Shown one piece after another: positions 8,516 through 16,680 of a DNA stretch of 64,000 bases. This DNA comes from Bradyrhizobium sp. 1(2017) (GTDB lineage: Bacteria > Pseudomonadota > Alphaproteobacteria > Rhizobiales > Xanthobacteraceae): contig NZ_CP050022.2 in the NCBI RefSeq assembly GCF_011602485.2, positions 4,546,001 to 4,610,000 of the forward strand, in the 5' to 3' direction. How positions within the stretch are numbered: position 1 is the first letter of the stretch; every line of letters begins with the position of its first letter. The notes under the pieces are model-generated. The model was not told where the DNA came from and searched no databases. It saw only the letters and a list, made by a program, of their open reading frames with translations. Both the position numbers and the translations under genes were made by a program.

Positions 8516-10078
8516 CTAGGGCGGCGGCACGACGAGTTCGTCCTCCAGCGTGATCTTCTCGAAGTCACTCACCAGCGCGTCGATCCGCACCTGCCAGCGG
8601 CCGGCGAAGGGCAGCTCGACCTTGCGAACGTGCCAATAGCCATCCGGCCCCAGCGAGGCGCCCCGTTCCATCGGCTCGATGCCACGCTCGGGCAGGCTCA
8701 GCGTCAAAGTCACCTCCTTGGCCTTCAGCAGCGTCCCCTCTCCGGTCATGAGCTGGAGCACGAAGTCGTCCACGCCGGCCTTCCCGGGAGACACCAGCAC
8801 CTGGAACATCGCCTTGTCGCCGTGGATGTGGATCGCCAGCGGCGTTTCCGGAACGATGGTCCGCGGCGGCGGCGTGAAGCGCCAGCCGGCGACGACGGCG
8901 AGGATGGCAAGCGCGATGGCGCATTCCAGCAGGATCGAGCGCTTGAGGGCTGGGGCAGCCATCTCCCCTCGCGCCAGGGCCGGCGTCAGCCGGAACCTGT
9001 TGAGCGCGGCGAGCGCAAGCAGCACGGTCGCCAATCCAAGCTTGATCGAGAGGATGAGTCCGTAGCGGGTTTCGACCAGCGCGGACGGCCTTTCAAGCTG
9101 GATGATCGCAAGGCCAAGGCCGGTCAACGCCAGCGCGCCAACCGCGAGCGTAGCGATGCGGGAAAAGCGGCTCACGACGAGCGTCGTCGCGGTGGTCGGT
9201 TTCGATACAAGCGCGGCGAGCGGAGCGAGGGCCCCAATCCAGAAGGCGACGCCGAGGCCATGAAGAAACATCGCCGGCCTCGTCACGATCTCGGGCTGCG
9301 CCGTCGCGGCGTGTCCGGTCATGGCGAGTGACAGGCCGACGCCAGCGAATGCGATTATCGCCAGAGCGCGCGCATACCACGCGCTACGCAGCGCCAATAA
9401 AGCGAACAGCATCGCAACGAAGGCGACCAGTAGCGCCGGACCGGCGCTGGTCGCGATCGCGACCTTCCAGGGAGTCGCCGTCACAAGAGCCGCCAGCGGC
9501 AGGCCAAGGAGATCAAGACCCAACGCGCCAAGGGACGCCACGGCGCTCGGAAGGCCAATCGCGAGCGCCACGCGCGGGACGGTCATGCCAACCGTCGACC
9601 ATGCGATCCAGCGCGCAAAGAACACGCCGCCGACCCCGACAAGGAGCCCAAGATAGAGACCGACCCGCGTCAGCCAGATCAGCGCATTCAAACCGCGATC
9701 GGCATTTACAGGCGGTTGCGTTCCCGTCGGCATGCCGATCGAGAAGATCACCGATCCCGAGACTGGATGGCCATCCTGCGAAATCACGCGATAGCTGACG
9801 ACCGCCGTGCCCTGCGGCAGGTCCGGAGGCATCACGACCGAGACCATCTCGCCCGAGGCGCTGACGCGCGCATCGTCTCGCGTCCTGCCTGCGCCATCGA
9901 TCAGTCGGATCGCGCCCGGCGTCACTGCCTCGTTGAAGCGCAGCTCCACTGCCTTCGGCGCGTTAGCGAGCATGCTGCCGCTCGCCGGCTCGACCGCGAC
10001 GAGCGCCGCATGCGCCGAGGCGCCGGTCGCGAAGCCGACAACGAGGAGCAGCGTCGCGAGCGCGGCAAGCAGGCGCAT
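8516..10078 (-). CDS. CopC-CopD fusion protein with C-terminal YtkA-like domain
   Basis: 520 aa. A signal peptide (to about residue 22) is followed by mature His23, the N-terminal copper ligand of CopC. The CopC beta-barrel spans about 23-117, with ISQDGHPVSGSVIFSI carrying a second His ligand. Roughly residues 125-400 hold eight or so membrane helices of CopD (ARWIAWS, MTGHAATAQPE, HGLGVAFWIGALAPL). The last 110 residues form a periplasmic beta domain starting IHIHGDKAMFQVLVSPGKAG that matches the stand-alone protein at 10617-11054. The fusion resembles YcnJ-type copper importers. It is the last gene of the operon, overlapping the ycnI-like gene by TGATG. Confidence 0.9.
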   Translation of the reverse strand: MRLLAALATLLLVVGFATGASAHAALVAVEPASGSMLANAPKAVELRFNEAVTPGAIRLIDGAGRTRDDARVSASGEMVSVVMPPDLPQGTAVVSYRVISQDGHPVSGSVIFSIGMPTGTQPPVNADRGLNALIWLTRVGLYLGLLVGVGGVFFARWIAWSTVGMTVPRVALAIGLPSAVASLGALGLDLLGLPLAALVTATPWKVAIATSAGPALLVAFVAMLFALLALRSAWYARALAIIAFAGVGLSLAMTGHAATAQPEIVTRPAMFLHGLGVAFWIGALAPLAALVSKPTTATTLVVSRFSRIATLAVGALALTGLGLAIIQLERPSALVETRYGLILSIKLGLATVLLALAALNRFRLTPALARGEMAAPALKRSILLECAIALAILAVVAGWRFTPPPRTIVPETPLAIHIHGDKAMFQVLVSPGKAGVDDFVLQLMTGEGTLLKAKEVTLTLSLPERGIEPMERGASLGPDGYWHVRKVELPFAGRWQVRIDALVSDFEKITLEDELVVPPP

Positions 10079-10620
10079 CAGGGCTTTGGCAGGAGTTTTA
10101 CGCCAGGCGCCGGCGACTTGCCCTCATGCGAGTGCCCTGCCCCCTCTGCCGGAATTTCGATCCAGCGGCTGACGCCGGTCTCGCATTCCTGGACGACGGG
10201 GAAATACAGCGTCGTGCCCGGCTTGAGCCTATCTGTCAGGACCGTGCGCATGACGAACTCGTCATAGTGCTTGTCCAGCAGCTTGCCGCCGGACCATGCC
10301 ACCTCCTTGACGCCGGAAGAAAGCTTGTTGCCGTGATAGTCGTACTCGTTGGCATATTTGCCTTCGACGACATCGACGTTCCAGCCCGCCTTCGGCATCG
10401 GCTTCACCGCGATCACGCCTTCCGGAATCTGCACCCGGATCCTCACCGTGGGCGAGCCCGCGCAGCCATGCGGCACAGTGAAGACCGCCTTGTACGACGC
10501 ACCGACTGTGGCTTGCTTGGTCTCGAGCGACACGTGCGCCGCCGCCGGCGAAGCGGCGAGCGCCGCCATCAGGATGAGGCAGGCTCGCTTCGACATGTTC
10601 GGTCCCTTCGACATCGTCAC
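10078..10620 (-). CDS. YcnI-like periplasmic copper-binding protein (DUF1775)
   Basis: 180 aa if the GTG at 10620 is used (GTGA overlap with the gene before); ATGs at 10614 and 10596 are alternatives, the last giving the cleaner signal peptide MSKRACLILMAALAA. Signal cleavage after AAA leaves His as the first mature residue (HVSLETKQATVG), the copper ligand of YcnI proteins. VPHGC, the W of PKAGWNV and EYDYHGN fit DUF1775. The tail is His-rich (GAGHSHEGKS). In Bacillus, ycnI lies with the copper importer ycnJ; here it precedes the CopC-CopD fusion, which supports a shared copper role. Confidence 0.9.
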   Translation of the reverse strand: MTMSKGPNMSKRACLILMAALAASPAAAHVSLETKQATVGASYKAVFTVPHGCAGSPTVRIRVQIPEGVIAVKPMPKAGWNVDVVEGKYANEYDYHGNKLSSGVKEVAWSGGKLLDKHYDEFVMRTVLTDRLKPGTTLYFPVVQECETGVSRWIEIPAEGAGHSHEGKSPAPGVKLLPKP

Positions 10621-11054
10621 TTGATCAGGATCGGAGATTCAATGCTGACATGATCGGCCTCGGAGAGCACAATTCCGAGACCCAGCATCCAGCGACCGGG
10701 CGTCAATTGCGCCACCTTCACGTGCCAACTGTCCTCGCCATTGCGCGCGGCCTCGAGGGGCGCGAGCTTCCTGCCGGTCTGCGTATCCACGAGCGTCACC
10801 GACACGGCTTTGGCCGTGAGCGGCGTCTCGTCTGTCGTTTCGAGCTGGATCGCGATCTCGACCGGGCCAGCACGGCCCGGCGAGATCGTGACATTGGCCA
10901 TCGCCTTGTCGGTGTGCAGATGCGTGAAGAAACTGTCGTCGTCGGTCGCCGCCGCAACCGGTGTCGCCGCAATCGCGAGCAGCCCAGCGAGAGCGAGCGC
11001 AGGAGCCATAAAGTTTCGACGCGAGGTCATGGGAGGCTTGATCAGTTTCATCAC
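10617..11054 (-). CDS. Stand-alone YtkA/FixH-like periplasmic domain protein
   Basis: 145 aa. An Arg-rich N-terminus and hydrophobic stretch (TSRRNFMAPALALAGLLAIA) look like a Tat-type or Sec signal ending near VAAA. The mature part is a beta sandwich: THLHTDKAMANVTISPGRAG, then DSWHVKVAQLTPGRWMLGLG. By eye it aligns over its length with the C-terminal domain of the CopC-CopD fusion in the same operon, sharing the HxHxDKAM, SPGxAG and WHVxxVxLxxGRW features. The HLH and nearby Met could bind copper; that is inference. It overlaps both neighbours by 4 bp. Confidence 0.8.
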   Translation of the reverse strand: MMKLIKPPMTSRRNFMAPALALAGLLAIAATPVAAATDDDSFFTHLHTDKAMANVTISPGRAGPVEIAIQLETTDETPLTAKAVSVTLVDTQTGRKLAPLEAARNGEDSWHVKVAQLTPGRWMLGLGIVLSEADHVSIESPILIK

Positions 11055-11584
11055 ATCTTCATTCCCGAATGATCTGGCATTTTCTTCATGTCCATGTGAT
11101 CTGAATGCCCAGCACCACCCGGCGCCTGCGCGCCGACGCCCTGGACGTCGAGCGACACGGCGACCTTTCCGGCCTTCTCGAACTGAAGCGTCACCGGCAC
11201 CTTGTCACCCTGCTTGAACGGGCCCTTTAGCTCCTGAAGCATCAAATGATTGCCGCCGGGCGCGAGCTTCACCGTCTTGCCGGGATCGATGGCGAGCCCC
11301 TTGTCGAGCGGGCGCATCTTCATCACACCGTTGTCCATCGCCATCTCGTGAATCTCGGCCTTCCCTGCGATGTCGGCGGAAACGCTGACCAGCCGATCCG
11401 CCGCAGTGCCCTTGTTCTCGATGGTGAGATAGCCGCCCGCGACCTTGGCGCCGCCCGGCGTCGCCCGGCTCCAGGCCTGCGAGATGACGAGATCGCCGGC
11501 CTTGATGTCATCGGCCACGGCGGGCGCTGCGCAAAGCGTGAGGGCGAACGTCGCGAGCAGCACATTCTTCAACATTGTCTTCAT
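11051..11584 (-). CDS. Periplasmic copper chaperone PCu(A)C
   Basis: 177 aa with a signal peptide to about residue 24. The PCuAC copper site is present: H79-E-M81, M88/M90 in GVMKMRPL, and H113-L-M115 in PGGNHLMLQEL, close to the family's H(M)x10Mx21HxM spacing. The C-terminal tail has extra His and Met residues (GHSDHMDMKKMPDHSGMKM), typical of versions with a second copper site. PCuAC delivers Cu(I) to cytochrome oxidase CuA/CuB centres in the periplasm. It starts 27 bp after the TlpA-like gene and overlaps the next gene by ATGA. Confidence 0.94.
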   Translation of the reverse strand: MKTMLKNVLLATFALTLCAAPAVADDIKAGDLVISQAWSRATPGGAKVAGGYLTIENKGTAADRLVSVSADIAGKAEIHEMAMDNGVMKMRPLDKGLAIDPGKTVKLAPGGNHLMLQELKGPFKQGDKVPVTLQFEKAGKVAVSLDVQGVGAQAPGGAGHSDHMDMKKMPDHSGMKM

Positions 11585-11611
11585 GTCCGTATTCCTGTTT
11601 GCAGACTGGAT

Positions 11612-12109
11612 TCAGTGCGCCGAGAGCTGTTGGGCCGACCATTTCTCAAGATCGGGAATGTCGGCCGACCCTTCGATCGTGGTGACGGTCCCGTCGCGTG
11701 AGAAGAGCATGGTCCTGGGGATGTCGCCCTGCCAGGCAGGATCGATCTCGAACCGCAAACGCTCGACGAAGCCGTCGCTGAAGATGAAATTCTCGGTGGA
11801 CGACAGCCCCGCCTTGTCGAGCATCGATTGCGTCGCGGCCGGCAGGTTCGGCACGAGATCGGCACTGACCGTGACGACATCGATCTCGGGGTGGTCCTTT
11901 GCAAACTTGCCGAGCAACGGCAGCTCGACCTTGCAGGGGCCGCAGGTCACGCCCCAGAAGTGCACGAGCATCGGGCGGCCGGCGTGCCCCTTGAGCACGC
12001 TCTGCCATGTGCCGCGTTCGAATGGCTTGAGAGCCGGCGGCGCGCCAAGCGCGGACGCCGATGCGATCAGGATACCCAGCCCCATAAAGCCTGCAAATCG
12101 ACGTCTCAT
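11612..12109 (-). CDS. TlpA/ResA-like periplasmic thioredoxin
   Basis: 165 aa from ATG 12109, which overlaps the stop of the BNR gene (ATGA); longer frames to 12160 lie inside that gene. The signal peptide is MRRRFAGFMGLGILIASASA. The thioredoxin fold has the active site CGPC at residues 56-59 in VHFWGVTCGPC, and a cis-Pro region at DIPRTMLF. It is probably exported and could reduce cysteines on copper carriers such as the neighbouring BNR protein or CuA centres, as TlpA does for Cox11/ScoI partners in Bradyrhizobium. That client choice is inferred from the operon. Confidence 0.88.
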   Translation of the reverse strand: MRRRFAGFMGLGILIASASALGAPPALKPFERGTWQSVLKGHAGRPMLVHFWGVTCGPCKVELPLLGKFAKDHPEIDVVTVSADLVPNLPAATQSMLDKAGLSSTENFIFSDGFVERLRFEIDPAWQGDIPRTMLFSRDGTVTTIEGSADIPDLEKWSAQQLSAH

Positions 12110-13347
12110 GGTTGATCCTCGATCGCTGTGAGACGATAGCCATCCGCTTTCGTCATCCATGACAGATACACCTGCCGACCATTGGCGACGAGCAAGGGAT
12201 GATCAGACGTGTCCGTGGTGCTCGCAATCGTCCTCGGCGGCGACCAGGTTTCGCCGTCGTCCCGGGAGGTCGTCATCTGCACCGAGGTCTTCTCACCGTC
12301 GAACTCCTTCCACACCATCAACGTTCCCGCCGGACTCGCGAGCACGAAGGGACGCGCCGGACCGCGATCCGGCCGTCCCAGCGCCATCGGCGCGGAGAAC
12401 GTACGGGCTTCGTCGCGCGAATGCGCGTAGAATAAGCCCTTCCGCGCCTTGCCGTTCGTGTACCAGACGACATGATAGGTCCCGTTCGGCGCGACCGAGA
12501 GGCTCGGCCCGTGATGGGGGCAGGCATTGATCTGCCAGTCATCATTGCTCACCCGGTGGATGTCACCCGGCGTCGAAAGGTCGGTGAAGGTCATGACCGC
12601 GTGATCGCGCACGCCGCCTTCGAAGATGTTCCTGAAGATCACAGCCGGCCGCCCGGGCGCCGCGAACGTCAATCCCAACCGGCAGCATTCGCAGGTCCCC
12701 TCGCGCGCCAGCTTTGCTTCTGCGTAGGTGGTGCCGCCGTCGTTCGACGACGTGAAGAACAGCCCCGCTCCCTCGTACTTCTGTCCCGCTTCCTTCGCAA
12801 AAACGCGATTGCGCTTGTCCAGCCAGGCCGCAAATATCGTTCCATCCTGATCGAGCGCCAGCGCCTCAAAACGCTGGCTCTCGTTATTGGCAGTGATGGG
12901 CTTCAGCTCCGCAAAGCTCTTGCCGCCGTCGGCTGAGCGCGTGTAGAGCACCTGCCCGTTGAACGCCTCGTCCCTGAAGATCGAGAACGCGAGCGCGATC
13001 CCGCCCTTGCGATCGACGACGATCTTCGGCCGGGCATCCGGCCCCCAATCGAGGTTCAGCCGCTTGGTCGTGACCTGGACGGGAACCGAAAAATTGCGCC
13101 CCGCGTCCTGCGAACTCGCAACCGAGACCTGCCCGCCTGCCATCCAGACCAGCCACAGCGTTCCGTCCGGACCGAATGCGGGCGTCACCTTGGTCGCGCA
13201 GCGCAACGCGGGCTCTTCGCAAGCAGCTTCGGACGCATGCTGTGCATGCATCTGCGCGAGCGCCGCGCCCGGCAAGAGTGCAAGAGCGACTATCCCGAAC
13301 AAGCCATTTCGGATCACGGCCCTAGTCCCTTCGAGAGCCCGGATCAT
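12106..13347 (-). CDS. Secreted BNR/sialidase-fold protein with Cys/His clusters
   Basis: 413 aa. The signal peptide ends near ALAQ31. Four Asp-box (BNR) turns mark a beta-propeller: SQDAGRNF (79-86), SADGGKSF (138-145), SNDGGTTY (201-208) and SRDDGETW. True sialidases carry an arginine triad and a Tyr/Glu pair, which I cannot locate, so enzyme activity is doubtful. Distinctive residues are C43 and C50 near the N-terminus, C219-E-C221-C222, and C276-P-H278-H279. Together they could form a metal site. Its place between a TonB receptor and a TlpA-like thioredoxin suggests a periplasmic copper-handling propeller. It overlaps both neighbours by 4 bp. Confidence 0.82.
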   Translation of the reverse strand: MIRALEGTRAVIRNGLFGIVALALLPGAALAQMHAQHASEAACEEPALRCATKVTPAFGPDGTLWLVWMAGGQVSVASSQDAGRNFSVPVQVTTKRLNLDWGPDARPKIVVDRKGGIALAFSIFRDEAFNGQVLYTRSADGGKSFAELKPITANNESQRFEALALDQDGTIFAAWLDKRNRVFAKEAGQKYEGAGLFFTSSNDGGTTYAEAKLAREGTCECCRLGLTFAAPGRPAVIFRNIFEGGVRDHAVMTFTDLSTPGDIHRVSNDDWQINACPHHGPSLSVAPNGTYHVVWYTNGKARKGLFYAHSRDEARTFSAPMALGRPDRGPARPFVLASPAGTLMVWKEFDGEKTSVQMTTSRDDGETWSPPRTIASTTDTSDHPLLVANGRQVYLSWMTKADGYRLTAIEDQP

Positions 13348-15743
13348 CTGAACGCCACCTTCATACCCGCAACGAACGTGCGCGGCGAGCCCGCATAGAT
13401 CGATCCCATCGTGTTTGCGAGCACGCTCGCAGGATTTTGAAGGCCGGCCCCGGTCACCGTATTGGCGATGTTGTTGGCGGACGCGACGTAGGTGCGGTCG
13501 AACACGTTTCTGACTTCGAGAAACAGATTCAGGGATCGGAAGGTGTCGGACACGAGATCGGTCTTGTAGTGAACATTCACATTGACCAGCTCATAGCCGG
13601 GGGCCTTCAGCAAATTCGCATTGTCCATGTAGAAGGAATCCTTCCACTGCACCTCGACGAAGCCGCCGAGACCCGCCAGCGGTCCGGCAAACTCGTCGTA
13701 GCCGATCCTTGCCGTCAACTCGTTGGGCGAGATGCCCGGGATCTTGTTGCCTGCCCGGTTGAAGCTGAACACCGCGCCATTGGTGATGTTCTCGACATAT
13801 TCGGTGTAGACCTCGTCGAGATAGGTATACGCCGCCATGAACCGCCAGCCCGGATAGAACTTCCAGTCGGCCGCAAGCTCGATGCCGCGATGCTCCGATC
13901 GCGGAGCGTTGAACGAGTAGGATGTGCCGGCAACCGGGGTAGCCTGACTGACGATCTCGTTGCGAAAGAACTCGTAGAAGCCGGTCGCGCTAAGCCTGAG
14001 TGTGTTGTTCGGCGTCCAGTCAAAACCGAGATCGTAGCCCAGATTTTTCTGCGTCTGGAGCTGAGTGTTGTTGCCCGACAAGCCGGTTGGGAGAACAAAG
14101 AGATTAGAAACCTGCGGAGTGCCGTATCCCGTAGCAACCCGCCCCCGGAACAGCCATTCGTTGTTGAGATTGTAGAGGAGCGCCAGCTCCGGCGCGGCAT
14201 TTTGAAACTGCCGGTCTGCCGTCGTGAAGGTTGTCGTGGTAATTCCGGTGGGACCTGCGTACGCGTATGCCGTATTGATCCCCTTCAAGACGGTGGTCTC
14301 CCAGCCAACCCCGGCGACCGCCGTCAGCGAGGTCGTCAGCCTCAGCTCCTCCCGCGCGCGGACGCCGTAATTGGTCGTTTCGCTGAAGAGATTGCTCGAG
14401 AGCCTGCCGAGCGTGGCATTGCCCCCCGGCATCACGTTTCGCGTGTCGCTCGACGCCGTCAGGGTGTTGTAGAACGCGCCGAAGAAGGTGGTCGATTCCA
14501 GGCCGAGAATCTCACCGCGCTTGGTCAGGTCGCTCATGTAGTTGTACGACGGAAAATCTCCGATCGCGCTGGTCGTGCCGGTCGGCTGGCTGATGTTCCG
14601 GTCGTCGAAGACGAACTGGTTGCGCCAGGTCATGGTGTTGTCGAAATCGTGCTCCCAGCGGCCGCCGACGATGGTTCGACGATCGTTGCGGCCGAGCCCG
14701 GCCTGCACCGCCGTCTCAACATCAGTTCCGGCGGTGGCGTTGAAGCCGTTGTTGAACAGCCTGACCGTGCCGCATCCGGGCGCGGCCGTGGCGCCGGTCG
14801 CGCATCCCTGCTGGAACGGGTTGAGATAGTACTGGTTCAGCGACTGCCGGATCGGCAACCGCGTGCTGAGGTCATTGTTGATGACCTTGACCGTGAAGCG
14901 ATCGTCCGGCGTCGCCTGGAGCGTTCCGAGGAAGTTGACCGTCTGCGTGTTGAACCAACTGTTGCCGATATAGCCGTCTCCCCGCACGTCGCTTGCGAAC
15001 AGCGAGCCCTCGAAATTCCCGACCTTCTTGCCGGCCGCCAGGTAATTATTGAGATAGCCGTAGCTGCCGCCGTCGACGCCATATTCGACGCCGTCGATCG
15101 TGCCACCCGGCCGTGTCCGGAAATTGAGCGCGCCGCCGGTCGCATAATTGCCGTAGAGCGCCGACGAGGGGCCACGGATCACGTCGATCGCGCCATAGGC
15201 GTGGGGATCGATCAGGTCGCTCCGCGACAGGCCGTCCGGCTGCGTCACTGGAAAGCCGTCGTCGAAGATCACAAGATTGCGGATGCCGAAGCCGTTCCGG
15301 GCGTTGGAGCCGCGAATCGAGATGCCGAAATCGCGCGGACCATTCCCCTGCTTGACCGAAATGCCCGGACTGTCGCGCAGGACGTCGCCGACCGAAAACG
15401 CCGGGCGATTGTCGAACTGGCTGCGATTGATGGTCGTCGCGGTCTGGCCGGTCGGCGCCTGATTGAGGCCATCGCGCGCCGCGGCGACGGTCAACGTCCG
15501 GTTTTGGGCCGGGGCGCTCTCGGTCGCGTTCGGCGCAACAGGCCGTGCAGCGCGGCCAGCCGAAGCAGAGCGCGGCCGCGATGGCCGATTTGTCGCCCTG
15601 GGACGGGCCGTCTGCGGCGCCTCGACGGTGACAGGGGGAAGCGCCTCCTGGGCCGACTGGGCAAGTGCATCTGAGCCGACCGCGGACAGCAGCCCACAAA
15701 GCACGGGCAAGCTTGCGCTGCCGATCGCACATATGCGTGACAT
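13344..15743 (-). CDS. TonB-dependent outer-membrane receptor (copper operon)
   Basis: 799 aa. A signal peptide (to about 28, DALAQ) precedes a Pro/Arg-rich linker, then the plug domain (RSQFDNRPAFSVGDVLRDSPG; DVIRGPSSALYGNYATGGALNF) and a 22-strand-type barrel ending with the aromatic GMKVAFR. It should import a ligand across the outer membrane using TonB energy. The operon around it (PCuAC, YcnI, CopC-CopD) suggests the ligand is copper or a copper chelate, as for OprC-type receptors. The sequence alone does not show copper residues. It starts 97 bp after the DUF2946 gene. Confidence 0.92.
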   Translation of the reverse strand: MSRICAIGSASLPVLCGLLSAVGSDALAQSAQEALPPVTVEAPQTARPRATNRPSRPRSASAGRAARPVAPNATESAPAQNRTLTVAAARDGLNQAPTGQTATTINRSQFDNRPAFSVGDVLRDSPGISVKQGNGPRDFGISIRGSNARNGFGIRNLVIFDDGFPVTQPDGLSRSDLIDPHAYGAIDVIRGPSSALYGNYATGGALNFRTRPGGTIDGVEYGVDGGSYGYLNNYLAAGKKVGNFEGSLFASDVRGDGYIGNSWFNTQTVNFLGTLQATPDDRFTVKVINNDLSTRLPIRQSLNQYYLNPFQQGCATGATAAPGCGTVRLFNNGFNATAGTDVETAVQAGLGRNDRRTIVGGRWEHDFDNTMTWRNQFVFDDRNISQPTGTTSAIGDFPSYNYMSDLTKRGEILGLESTTFFGAFYNTLTASSDTRNVMPGGNATLGRLSSNLFSETTNYGVRAREELRLTTSLTAVAGVGWETTVLKGINTAYAYAGPTGITTTTFTTADRQFQNAAPELALLYNLNNEWLFRGRVATGYGTPQVSNLFVLPTGLSGNNTQLQTQKNLGYDLGFDWTPNNTLRLSATGFYEFFRNEIVSQATPVAGTSYSFNAPRSEHRGIELAADWKFYPGWRFMAAYTYLDEVYTEYVENITNGAVFSFNRAGNKIPGISPNELTARIGYDEFAGPLAGLGGFVEVQWKDSFYMDNANLLKAPGYELVNVNVHYKTDLVSDTFRSLNLFLEVRNVFDRTYVASANNIANTVTGAGLQNPASVLANTMGSIYAGSPRTFVAGMKVAFR

Positions 15744-15839
15744 CTCTAGAAATTCCTGACATCCGGCGCGTCGGCCGGTCCATTGAGCTCGCCACCGGCG
15801 CAGCCAAGTCGCGCGCCAATGGTTCGGTTGGTCGCTAGG

Positions 15840-16226
15840 TCAGGAAAAGTGTGGAGGTGCGCGCGCCTGGGCGCCTGAGCCTCGATGGGCAGAAACGGTG
15901 GACGCATCCGCATCGCGCCACACCACGCGCTCGGCGAGGCGGACGGGAATTGCGAGCGCGACGCGCGGCGGCGAATCGAGCGATGCGTTCGCCTGCGCGA
16001 GGCAACACAGCGCGCAGGCACCGGCATGCGCGGTCGGGCTGCCGGTCCGATCGTTCGGGCCCCCCTGCTCCGACCCGCTGTGGCAGATGATGGCGGCGGA
16101 CAACGGATCGGCAACGGCCTGGCCGGCCGCCAAGCACGCGGCAATCGGCGCCAGCACCTGCATCACCAAAGCGAGCAGGACGATGGGTAGGAATTTTTGC
16201 AGCCGCGCGCGCATTCGCCGAACCAT
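15840..16226 (-). CDS. DUF2946-like small membrane protein, first gene of copper operon
   Basis: 128 aa from ATG 16226, preceded by AGGCG. One hydrophobic segment (FLPIVLLALVMQVLAPIAACLA, residues 12-33) is followed by C48-H49 and by C71-A-L-C74-C75. This spacing of CH and CxxCC is typical of DUF2946 proteins, which are often found at the head of copper-related TonB operons. The cysteines may bind or sense copper in the periplasm; no function is proven. Its upstream 420 bp is the operon's probable control region. Confidence 0.75.
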   Translation of the reverse strand: MVRRMRARLQKFLPIVLLALVMQVLAPIAACLAAGQAVADPLSAAIICHSGSEQGGPNDRTGSPTAHAGACALCCLAQANASLDSPPRVALAIPVRLAERVVWRDADASTVSAHRGSGAQARAPPHFS

Positions 16227-16645
16227 TCGTTCGCCTGCTAACTAAACACCCGGCCCGCCCTAAGTCGAGGTCAGTTCCGCGGTCTTCTTGCCCCGGCGCA
16301 AATTTCTCGAAAACTGTGCTCCGAAAAACCCTGGTGCGGCCGGAGGGCCGGCATTTCAGACAGGCCAACGGCCACGCCCTTCCAAAGATTTCTTATATCT
16401 GTCATACACTTACAAGATCAAAAGCCCGAACATTTCGCCAACTGCTCGAATTTTGAACAATCGTTGCCGAAAATGATGACAAGTGAGAAAAGTTGATCTA
16501 GCATCCCTCTCGCTCAGGCTGGCCGTGAGGTCGAAGTCTGGTGGTCCAAGTCTCGGGAGGAGCCCCTGGCGCGCAAAACGCAGCGTCGCCCCGTCAATCA
16601 AGAGCAAATCTTAGAATCGGGGATAATAGGGTCGACACAATTTTT
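16227..16645. promoter_or_regulatory. Intergenic control region between copper operon and globin gene
   Basis: About 420 bp without a supported protein gene. It should carry the promoter of the minus-strand copper operon. The AT-rich stretch 16388-16500 (around TTATATCTGTCATACACTTA) stands out from its GC-rich surroundings and is the likeliest promoter zone for either direction. The right end runs into a strong plus-strand terminator, so a short plus-strand transcript probably starts in here. Confidence 0.45.
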
Positions 16646-16674
16646 GAGCGGGGCCAGGGCCCCGCTCTTTTTTT
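16646..16674 (+). terminator. Strong intrinsic terminator directly before the globin start codon
   Basis: A perfect 10-bp stem (GAGCGGGGCC / GGCCCCGCTC) with a 2-nt loop is followed by seven T. It ends 6 bp before the globin ATG. No plus-strand gene lies upstream to be terminated, so it either ends a small RNA or acts as an attenuator in the globin leader. Confidence 0.88.
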
Positions 16675-16680
16675 GTCTGG

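Noticed and set aside
12106..13347. Calling the BNR-repeat protein an active sialidase
   Set aside because: Only the Asp-box turns are seen. The catalytic arginines could not be placed and the operon concerns copper.
13437..15674. Plus-strand frame of 745 codons opposite the TonB receptor
   Set aside because: Arg/Val/Ala-rich shadow with no domain. The minus strand encodes plug and barrel.
16288..16476. Plus-strand frame of 62 codons before the globin terminator
   Set aside because: No ribosome-binding site and an unconvincing composition; a noncoding transcript explains the terminator better.
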